Shown: positions 1 through 4,240 of the stretch, piece by piece
How positions within the stretch are numbered: position 1 is the first letter of the stretch
Layout of the letters: the number at the start of each line of letters is the position of its first letter
Assembly (NCBI GenBank): GCA_006226225.1
Contig: SBHI01000169.1
Location: 1-7,528, forward strand
Length of the DNA stretch: 7,528 bases
Origin: Alphaproteobacteria bacterium
GTDB lineage: Bacteria; Pseudomonadota; Alphaproteobacteria; Micavibrionales; CSBR16-224
Direction: 5' to 3'
Position numbers and translations under genes: made by a program
The notes under the pieces: model-generated
Told to the model about the DNA's origin: nothing
Databases searched by the model: none
Seen by the model: only the letters and a program-made list of their open reading frames with translations

Positions 1-1157
1 TAATTCGCACCATAACCCAGATCTTTCATCAAATTTGTCGGGGCGTTCAGAATATGTTTGGGCGGCATCAGCGATCCGGTTTCCTTGGCGGCGCGCATCG
101 CGGATTTATAGGCGGTATAGATCGCATTTGATTTTGGTGCAGTCGCCATATAGACCACGGCCTCGGCCAGCGCCAGTTCTCCTTCGGGTGAACCGACACG
201 TTCATAAACCTGCCAGGCATGCAGGGCGACACTTTGTGCCTGCGGATCGGCAAGGCCGATATCTTCGACCGCCATACGCAAAACGCGGCGGGCAACGTAA
301 TGCGGGTCTTCGCCGCCATCCAGCATCCGGCATAGCCAATAGAGTGCGGCATCGGCATCGGAGCCTCGTACGGCTTTGTGCAGGGCGCTGATCAGATTGT
401 AATGGCTGTCCTGCCCCTTGTCGTAAAGCGGGGCGCGGCGGTTCAGGATTTTGGTCAGCGCTGCGGTATCCATCTGCTTTTTGCTGTCCAATGACAGCAG
501 ATGTTCTGCCATATTCAGCAGAAAGCGCCCGTCACCATCCGCCATGGCTTTCAGATGCAGGCGTGCGGCCTCATCCAGTGGCAGTTTTTGCTGTTCTGTA
601 TCTTCGGCGCGCAGCAGGATTTTTTCCAGCGCGGCCTCGTCCAGCCTGTGCAGCACCAGCACTTGACAACGTGACAAGAGCGCGGCGTTCAGTTCAAAAG
701 ACGGGTTTTCCGTCGTGGCACCGACCAGCACAATCGTGCCGTCTTCGACATAGGGCAGGAAGGCATCCTGCTGCGATTTGTTGAAACGGTGGATTTCATC
801 AACGAACAGCAAGGTACCTTTGCCGGTTTCGCGGCGGCTGCGGGCTTCGGCAAAGATTTTTTTCAAATCGGCAATGCCGGAGAAAATCGCGGAAAGCGGC
901 TCGAAATGCAGGTCGACATGTCCGGCCAGCAGCCGCGCCAGTGTGGTTTTGCCGCAACCCGGCGGCCCCCACAGCACCATTGACGGACAGGGCTTACCCT
1001 GAAGAAGGCCGGAAAGCGGCCCGCCATCGGCAAAAAGATGGTCTTGGCCGACCACATCTTCCAGCTTGCGCGGGCGCAGACGCTCGGCAAGCGGCGCATT
1101 GACATCTTGCGACAAATCGCTGGCTTCAAACAGGTTTTGACTCATAAGCGCGATCAT
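1..1157 (-). CDS. rarA: Replication-associated recombination protein A (RarA/MgsA), AAA+ ATPase, C-terminus cut by window edge
   Basis: RarA is an AAA+ ATPase related to clamp-loader subunits. It acts at stalled replication forks and single-strand gaps. About 385 residues are visible. They include Walker A GPPGCGKT (about 64-71), Walker B LLFVDEIH (about 116-123), sensor 1 GATTENPS (about 146-153), an LLSRC arginine-finger segment (Arg about 163), and the family's C-terminal half with PHYVARRVLRMAVEDIGLAD and ending LGYGAN. The family usually has about 430-450 residues, so roughly 50-60 are missing off the left edge; the next codon begins TA, which fits the usual YGxxYxYAHD continuation. The frame is open throughout. 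The start is uncertain. ATG at 1157 has AAAGGGAAG upstream (MIALMSQNLF...). An in-frame ATG at 1145 (MSQNLFEASD...) lacks a Shine-Dalgarno sequence but begins nearer the conserved region. The gene is divergent from rpsD; no clear promoter was found for it. Confidence 0.95.
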   Translation of the reverse strand, partial: MIALMSQNLFEASDLSQDVNAPLAERLRPRKLEDVVGQDHLFADGGPLSGLLQGKPCPSMVLWGPPGCGKTTLARLLAGHVDLHFEPLSAIFSGIADLKKIFAEARSRRETGKGTLLFVDEIHRFNKSQQDAFLPYVEDGTIVLVGATTENPSFELNAALLSRCQVLVLHRLDEAALEKILLRAEDTEQQKLPLDEAARLHLKAMADGDGRFLLNMAEHLLSLDSKKQMDTAALTKILNRRAPLYDKGQDSHYNLISALHKAVRGSDADAALYWLCRMLDGGEDPHYVARRVLRMAVEDIGLADPQAQSVALHAWQVYERVGSPEGELALAEAVVYMATAPKSNAIYTAYKSAMRAAKETGSLMPPKHILNAPTNLMKDLGYGAN

Positions 1158-1189
1158 AAACGCTTCCCTTTGAAAAAACCAGTTTTTGC

Positions 1190-1219
1190 TTGACCTTTTT
1201 GGCATATTTCGGCTATTGT
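1190..1219 (+). promoter_or_regulatory. Putative sigma-70 promoter of rpsD
   Basis: A -35 box TTGACC (1190-1195) is followed by a 17-18 nt spacer and a -10 box read as CTATTG (1213-1218) or TATTGT (1214-1219). The TTGAC core with a weak CTAT-type -10 is common for housekeeping promoters in alphaproteobacteria. Transcription would start near 1226, giving a leader of about 137 nt before the rpsD start and beginning at the foot of a foldable RNA (1228-1325). It is placed by eye only. Confidence 0.5.
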
Positions 1220-1227
1220 CCGCCTAT

Positions 1228-1325
1228 TCCCGAGAAAGCGGGTGAATCGGGCATCGGGCATCCCTTGGAAAGGATATTTGGCCAGAGGTTCACCACGCCG
1301 CCGAAAACCGGACGGACTATCGGGA
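1228..1325 (+). promoter_or_regulatory. Structured 5' leader of rpsD (candidate autoregulatory RNA)
   Basis: Nested inverted repeats lie in the rpsD leader. An outer helix pairs TCCCGA (1228-1233) with TCGGGA (1320-1325). An inner helix pairs GGTGAATC (1241-1248) with GGTTCACC (1287-1294), eight pairs with one T-G wobble. A small ATCC/GGAT hairpin (about 1259-1274) sits inside. The outer helix closes only a couple of bases after the predicted transcription start. The segment after it, up to the Shine-Dalgarno sequence, is A/T-rich and looks unpaired. S4 is a known translational autoregulator in E. coli and Bacillus through RNA leaders, so a regulatory role is reasonable, but I do not recognise this fold as a named family. 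Chance pairing cannot be excluded without covariation. Confidence 0.4.
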
Positions 1326-1362
1326 CAATAATGTAAAAACAAATATTTAGGAGTAAACACCA

Positions 1363-1980
1363 ATGAGTGAAAAACGCCCGCATTCCAAATACAAGATTGA
1401 CCGCCGTCTGGGTTGCAATCTTTGGGGACGTCCGAAAAGTCCGTTTAACAAACGCGAATACGGCCCCGGCCAACACGGCCAACGCCGCAAAAAGCCGACC
1501 GATTACGGTACGCAGCTTTTTGCCAAGCAGAAATTGAAAGGTTACTACGGCAATATCGGTGAGAAACGCTTCCGCCGCTATTACGATGAGGCAGGCCGCC
1601 GCAAAGGTGATACCAGTGCGAACCTGATCGAGCTTTTGGAGCGCCGTCTTGACGCAGTTGTTTACCGCATGAAATTCGTACCGACGGTTTTCGCGGCACG
1701 CCAGTTTGTCAATCACTGCCATGTACTGGTGAACGGCAAGCGCGTCAATATTTCGTCTTATTCCGTCAGCGACGGAGATGTGATTGAAGTGCGTGAAAAA
1801 TCCCGCAATATCCCGATGGTTATTCAGGCTGTCGACTCTCCCGAGCGCGACGTTCCGGAATATCTGGAAGTGGATCACAAAGCGATGAAGGGTAAATTCC
1901 TGCGCGCACCGTCTCTGGACGAAGTTCCGTATCCTGTTCGCATGGAACCGAACCTCGTGATCGAGTTTTACTCTCGTTAA
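1363..1980 (+). CDS. rpsD: 30S ribosomal protein S4
   Basis: This is a primary 16S rRNA-binding protein. It nucleates assembly of the 30S body domain and helps form the mRNA entry channel. The 205 residues match the bacterial S4 length. The N-terminal block KYKIDRRLG...NLWGRPKSP.NKREYGPGQHGQRR (10-42) and KQKLKGYYGNI (55-65) are diagnostic. The S4 RNA-binding domain spans about 94-155 (RRLDAVVYRMKF through VNGKRVNI to DGDVIEVREKS), and the C-terminus ends NLVIEFYSR. There is no zinc-binding cysteine cluster. The start has a clear Shine-Dalgarno sequence, TAGGAG at 1348-1353, nine bases upstream. The gene appears monocistronic, with its own promoter and structured leader and a strong terminator directly after it. 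Confidence 0.98.
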   Translation: MSEKRPHSKYKIDRRLGCNLWGRPKSPFNKREYGPGQHGQRRKKPTDYGTQLFAKQKLKGYYGNIGEKRFRRYYDEAGRRKGDTSANLIELLERRLDAVVYRMKFVPTVFAARQFVNHCHVLVNGKRVNISSYSVSDGDVIEVREKSRNIPMVIQAVDSPERDVPEYLEVDHKAMKGKFLRAPSLDEVPYPVRMEPNLVIEFYSR

Positions 1981-2001
1981 GAGACGAACACAAAAGATTA
2001 C

Positions 2002-2038
2002 AAAAAACCGCGGGGGGCTTCCTTCCGCGGTTTTTCTT
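2002..2038 (+). terminator. Rho-independent terminator of rpsD
   Basis: The stem AAAAACCGCGG (2003-2013) pairs with CCGCGGTTTTT (2025-2035), with an 11-base loop, and ends in the T-run at 2031-2035. It starts about 20 bases after the rpsD stop codon. The A-run on the left arm means it may also stop minus-strand transcripts coming from the hsp20 side. Confidence 0.9.
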
Positions 2039-2045
2039 TGCGCAT

Positions 2046-2083
2046 AAAAATCCCCCGCCGGGTGAGGAACCGCAAGCGGGGGA
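2046..2083 (-). terminator. Rho-independent terminator of the hsp20 unit
   Basis: An eight-base perfect stem pairs TCCCCCGC (2051-2058) with GCGGGGGA (2076-2083). On the minus strand it is followed by a T-run (A-run at 2046-2050 on the plus strand). It lies about 185 bases beyond the hsp20 stop codon, so the transcript would have a long 3' section that includes a possible small ORF at 2103-2240. It faces the rpsD terminator, about 8 bases away. Confidence 0.8.
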
Positions 2084-2102
2084 GGGCAGTTGGCGGAGGC
2101 GC

Positions 2103-2240
2103 TTACCCATGCTGTCGCGGGGTGCGTGTGGGTGCGCGTTGCGTCAGCGGGTGGGCCAGGAGCTCGTTCACGGTTTGGGAGTGAGGTGAGCGAGCGGGTT
2201 CCGTGAGGAGTTGGAGCTCCGTATCCGCACCCTTGATCAT
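2103..2240 (-). CDS. Possible 45-aa small protein downstream of hsp20, no recognised family
   Basis: This ORF reads MIKGADTELQLLTEPARSPH and continues to ...TPRQHG. In its favour, it has a strong Shine-Dalgarno sequence (GGAGG, minus strand, 2249-2253) eight bases before the ATG, it lies between the hsp20 stop codon (2269) and the hsp20 terminator (2083-2046), and it ends just before that terminator. Against it, it is short, rich in Pro, Arg, Thr and His, has no motif I know, and sits in a stretch richer in GC than the neighbouring genes with inverted repeats (2159-2220). These features also fit a structured 3' UTR. The frame is open upstream to 2309, overlapping the end of hsp20, but the site at 2240 has the ribosome-binding site. 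It does not look like DUF1150, the small gene I would expect beside hsp20 in this class. Confidence 0.3.
   Translation of the reverse strand: MIKGADTELQLLTEPARSPHSQTVNELLAHPLTQRAPTRTPRQHG
2159..2220 (-). repeat. Inverted repeat / stem-loop in the hsp20 3' region
   Basis: GGAGCTC (2159-2165) pairs with GAGCTCC (2214-2220), and TCACGG (2168-2173) pairs with CCGTGA (2201-2206). This gives a two-part stem with an asymmetric internal loop. It lies inside the doubtful 45-aa ORF and downstream of hsp20. There is no T-run after it, so it is not a terminator; it could stabilise the 3' end or be part of a small RNA. Confidence 0.4.
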
Positions 2241-2268
2241 CGGGGGCGCCTCCGCAGGGGTTAAAGGG

Positions 2269-2748
2269 TTAAGCCGCTTTCTTTGATCCCTTGTCCTTTT
2301 TGTGGTCAATGAATTTTTGACCGGACGTGATCTCGATCTGGCGCGGCTTCATGCTTTCGGGGATTTCCCGCGCGAGGTCGATGGTCAGGAGACCGTTGGA
2401 AAGTGCTGCGTTCACAACCCGGATATGGTCTGCCAGCTGGAAGCGGCGCTCGAAAGCGCGTTCCGCGATACCGCGGTGCAGATATTGACGGGCTTCGTCC
2501 TGCTCTGCCTCCAGAATGCGACCTTCGACCAGCAACAGATTTTCTTTCAGTGTGATCGTCAGATCATCTTCGGAAAAACCTGCGACCGCCATTGTGATCT
2601 GGTAATCATTTTCATCCAGTTTCACGATGTTATAGGGCGGATAGCTGGAAGCGCCGCCGGTTGCACCAAGCTCGTTTTCAAGCATGCGCGTTAAGCGGTC
2701 AAATCCGACAGTGGAACGTAAGAATGGGGTGAGATCAAAATTTGTCAT
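2269..2748 (-). CDS. Hsp20/alpha-crystallin small heat-shock protein (IbpA-like)
   Basis: This is an ATP-independent cytoplasmic holdase that binds unfolding proteins during heat stress and passes them to DnaK/ClpB. It has 159 residues. The short N-terminal arm contains the family block FDLTPFLRSTVGFDRL (4-19). The alpha-crystallin domain runs from about YPPYNI (36-41) through MAVAGFSEDDL and RGIAERAFERRFQLADHI to about 128, followed by the C-terminal IxI motif IEI (138-140) used in oligomer assembly and a Lys-rich tail. The start at 2748 is chosen because AGGAGG (2757-2762) is eight bases away; an in-frame ATG at 2754 is only two bases from it, and the frame open to 2859 upstream has no homology-like sequence. 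It has an RpoH-like promoter at 2883-2913 and a ROSE-like leader, so heat induction at both levels is expected. Confidence 0.96.
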   Translation of the reverse strand: MTNFDLTPFLRSTVGFDRLTRMLENELGATGGASSYPPYNIVKLDENDYQITMAVAGFSEDDLTITLKENLLLVEGRILEAEQDEARQYLHRGIAERAFERRFQLADHIRVVNAALSNGLLTIDLAREIPESMKPRQIEITSGQKFIDHKKDKGSKKAA

Positions 2749-2809
2749 CGTCATATCCTCCTTTGAGCAATACTGACTGTTTCTTTTCGTCTTCGGAAAC
2801 CACCACCAT
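2735..2809 (-). CDS. Possible 24-codon upstream ORF overlapping the hsp20 start
   Basis: This ORF reads MVVVSEDEKKQSVLLKGGYD and then DDKF before TGA. It has a consensus Shine-Dalgarno sequence AGGAGG (minus strand, 2816-2821) six bases before its ATG. It runs through the ROSE-like hairpin and stops 14 bases inside hsp20 in another frame. A ribosome translating it would melt the hairpin that masks the hsp20 ribosome-binding site, so it could couple translation to hsp20. Its own Shine-Dalgarno sequence and AUG can be drawn in a hairpin (2795-2820). The peptide is not recognised, and the ORF may be a by-product of the structured leader. Confidence 0.35.
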   Translation of the reverse strand: MVVVSEDEKKQSVLLKGGYDDDKF

Positions 2810-2877
2810 GGTCGGCCTCCTGTATTTTTATAGAGAGAATAAACCCGCATCGGCGGCATTTATTTTGCGTCTCTATA
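2749..2877 (-). promoter_or_regulatory. ROSE-like RNA thermometer in the hsp20 5' UTR
   Basis: Three hairpins can be drawn in the minus-strand leader. HP I has ends TATAGAGA/TCTCTATA (2829-2836 with 2870-2877) and an inner CCGC/GCGG stem. HP II (2795-2820) pairs GGAG with UUCC and ACCA with UGGU. HP III (2750-2777) pairs GUCA-G-UAUU-G-CUC with GAGGAUAUGAC around an AAAG loop: eleven pairs with two bulged G bases. In HP III the stretch UUGCU (2770-2766) with its bulged G faces AGGA (2759-2756) of the hsp20 Shine-Dalgarno sequence. This is the hallmark of ROSE elements (UYGCU opposite AGGA), which open on warming to allow translation of small heat-shock genes in alphaproteobacteria. The hsp20 AUG at 2748 follows the stem directly. 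The pairing was drawn by hand; no energies were computed. Confidence 0.75.
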
Positions 2878-2882
2878 CTCCC

Positions 2883-2913
2883 ATTATAGCAAAGATTCGG
2901 AAAAATTTTCAAG
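2883..2913 (-). promoter_or_regulatory. hsp20 promoter, RpoH-like and also good sigma-70 match
   Basis: On the minus strand, CTTGAA (2913-2908) reads into -35 TTGAAA (2912-2907), then an 18-base spacer and a perfect -10 TATAAT (2888-2883) within CTATAATGGG. The CTTGAA -35 is typical of heat-shock sigma-32 promoters, while the TATAAT is a full housekeeping match, so either sigma factor could use it. The transcription start would fall near 2876, at the base of the first leader hairpin. Confidence 0.65.
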
Positions 2914-2930
2914 GGCAATCGAAATTCGTC

Positions 2931-2964
2931 AAAAAAATCAGCCGTCTGACAAGCAGACGGCTGA
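2931..2964 (-). terminator. Rho-independent terminator of rpmE
   Basis: A perfect 11-bp stem pairs TCAGCCGTCTG (2938-2948) with CAGACGGCTGA (2954-2964), with the five-base loop ACAAG. On the minus strand it is followed by seven T residues (A-run 2931-2937). It lies about 65 bases after the rpmE stop codon and just upstream of the hsp20 promoter, so it insulates the two units. Confidence 0.93.
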
Positions 2965-3030
2965 CTGAGGGGAGATAACTTTATAATAACGGTTTATTAG
3001 AAGCTGTAGCGTGCAAATCCGGAAAAGATA

Positions 3031-3276
3031 TTACTTTTCGCCTTCTGCAGCTTTTTTCGGTGCTTCGAAACCGCCAAAACGCTTTTTGAAGCGGGCAAGC
3101 TGTCCGCGCTCCAGAACACGTGCCGTACCACCCGTCCATGCCGGATGGGTTTTGGGGTCGATTTCAAGCTTCATAACGTCGCCTTCTTTGCCCCATGTGC
3201 TGCGTGTTTTAAATTCCGTGCCATCTGTCATCACAACGGTGATTTCATGGTAATCGGGATGAATGTCTGCTTTCAT
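3031..3276 (-). CDS. rpmE: 50S ribosomal protein L31
   Basis: L31 is a small protein of the central protuberance; it bridges the 50S and 30S subunits. It has 81 residues, beginning MKADIHPDYHEITVVMTDGT, with TRSTWGKEGDV (24-34), DPKTHPAWTGG (40-50) and RFKKRFG (62-68), then a charged Ala/Lys/Glu-rich tail. This is the long, cysteine-free form usual in alphaproteobacteria, so no zinc is bound. The start at 3276 is chosen by the universal L31 N-terminus and an AAAGGA-type Shine-Dalgarno sequence just upstream; an in-frame ATG at 3303 would add nine residues without a good site. It has its own promoter and terminator, so it is probably monocistronic. Confidence 0.97.
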   Translation of the reverse strand: MKADIHPDYHEITVVMTDGTEFKTRSTWGKEGDVMKLEIDPKTHPAWTGGTARVLERGQLARFKKRFGGFEAPKKAAEGEK

Positions 3277-3316
3277 CGTTCTTTTCCTTTGGTTTGCATT
3301 CAATCAATAACTGCGA

Positions 3317-3345
3317 CTTGTAACCCAAATTCTGCTCTTTCGCAA
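3317..3345 (-). promoter_or_regulatory. Putative promoter of rpmE
   Basis: On the minus strand, -35 TTGCGA (3345-3340), a 17-base spacer and -10 TACAAG (3322-3317) each match four of six consensus bases. The start would be about 30-35 nt before the rpmE ATG, leaving little room for a leader structure. It is a moderate match made by eye. Confidence 0.4.
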
Positions 3346-3397
3346 GTGTTTTTCTGCATTTTCCGAAAAACATCTGAAAAAAGAAAGGAAGTTATGC

Positions 3398-4165
3398 TCA
3401 GTGTCTTGGAGCTGTAGTTTTCTTGCCTTTTTGCCAGTTTTCCAGTGTTTTTCTGTTGCGGGAGGAGGCACCTGCTGCGCCAAGCGGCAGGCCAAGGAAC
3501 ATCAACAGGCCAAGCGCGAGGCCAAGGCCGCCGAATGTCAGATATTGCTCGCCTGTGGCAAAGTCTTCGTCAATCGTGGTCTTGTTGATGGTGAAGGCAT
3601 CATTTGACTGTGCCTGACTTTCACGCAAGTCTTTTGCGTCGGGGGTACCGGCATAGCCGAGTTCCTTGAAAGGGATGACCTCGTTCTCGAAACGGGTGAT
3701 CAGGCGCTGGGCATCAGCTTCCGAAAGTTTTTGATCCGTCTGGATGTCGCGGGCGTAAATACCGGCGAAATGTTTGAAACCTTCCCAGTCTTCCTGCGCC
3801 TGTGCCAGCGGATCATCTTCATCATCGTCATCATCGAAGAAGTTGAAAATGGCGGAAAATTCTTTTTCAATAGAACGGGTCACATTGGATGTGCGGGCAT
3901 CTTCATCCAGCACATCGGCATATTCTTCCAGATAGGTCTGGCGGCCTTCCGCTAGCAGATTCAAGGCTTCCGTGTATTGCTGATTGATTTCCTGCTGATA
4001 GACATTGCCCTCGTCGTAGTTCCCGATATTCTCCGCGATTTCCATCCCGCCAATCGCCCCCATACCGGCAGCCCAGACGGCGAGGATAGGCAGGACGCCT
4101 TTATTGCGTTTGACGACCTGTTCGGTCTTTAGCGCCGCATCGGCGAATTTTTTACGAAACATCAT
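3398..4165 (-). CDS. Uncharacterised protein with two predicted transmembrane segments and an acidic Asp-rich stretch
   Basis: I do not recognise the family. The 255 residues start MMFRKKFADAALKTEQVVKR. A hydrophobic segment at about 24-41 (VLPILAVWAAGMGAIGG) follows a basic N-terminus. A long acidic, mostly helical-looking region (about 42-208) contains DDDDDEDD at 111-118. A second hydrophobic segment (about 210-232, GGLGLALGLLMFLGLPLGAAG) is followed by a basic tail (RNRK, KGKK). The positive-inside rule puts both ends in the cytoplasm and the acidic domain in the periplasm. No catalytic motif is visible. The start at 4165 has AAAGGAAG (4173-4180) seven bases upstream; the frame is open to 4198 without better support. 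A good promoter lies just upstream, so it can be expressed separately from prfC. No clear terminator follows it. Confidence 0.8.
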   Translation of the reverse strand: MMFRKKFADAALKTEQVVKRNKGVLPILAVWAAGMGAIGGMEIAENIGNYDEGNVYQQEINQQYTEALNLLAEGRQTYLEEYADVLDEDARTSNVTRSIEKEFSAIFNFFDDDDDEDDPLAQAQEDWEGFKHFAGIYARDIQTDQKLSEADAQRLITRFENEVIPFKELGYAGTPDAKDLRESQAQSNDAFTINKTTIDEDFATGEQYLTFGGLGLALGLLMFLGLPLGAAGASSRNRKTLENWQKGKKTTAPRH

Positions 4166-4198
4166 GGACGTGCTTCCTTTTCTCAAATGAAGCGGCAA

Positions 4199-4227
4199 TA
4201 TATAACATAATTTCTTTACAATGGCAA
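4199..4227 (-). promoter_or_regulatory. Promoter of the two-TM protein gene
   Basis: On the minus strand, -35 TTGCCA (4227-4222; five of six) and -10 TATATA (4204-4199; four of six) are separated by the ideal 17 bases. The predicted transcript starts about 25-30 nt before the ATG at 4165. It sits in the 75-bp gap after prfC, where no terminator is seen, so read-through from prfC is also possible. Confidence 0.55.
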
Positions 4228-4240
4228 GTCGGAGGGGGCG

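Noticed and set aside
1241..1300. tRNA-like element, because GGTTCACC and a nearby CCA recall a T-arm and 3' end
   Set aside because: No acceptor stem, anticodon arm or D-arm can be fitted; the motif is better explained as one side of the rpsD leader helix.
1213..1878. Minus-strand ORF of 221 codons over rpsD and its leader
   Set aside because: It is antisense to a certain ribosomal protein gene and lacks a ribosome-binding site; its apparent hydrophobic stretches come from reverse-reading basic S4 codons.
2749..2859. N-terminal extension of Hsp20 to an ATG at 2859
   Set aside because: The added residues (MPPMRVYSLYKN...) match no Hsp20 arm and would be encoded by the hairpin leader; the start at 2748 has ideal Shine-Dalgarno spacing.
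2982..2987. Plus-strand TATAAT as a promoter -10
   Set aside because: No -35 at a suitable distance and no plus-strand gene follows; everything downstream is on the minus strand.
3340..3420. Terminator after the two-TM protein gene
   Set aside because: Only a 4-bp GCTC/GAGC stem with a distant pyrimidine run could be drawn; too weak to report.
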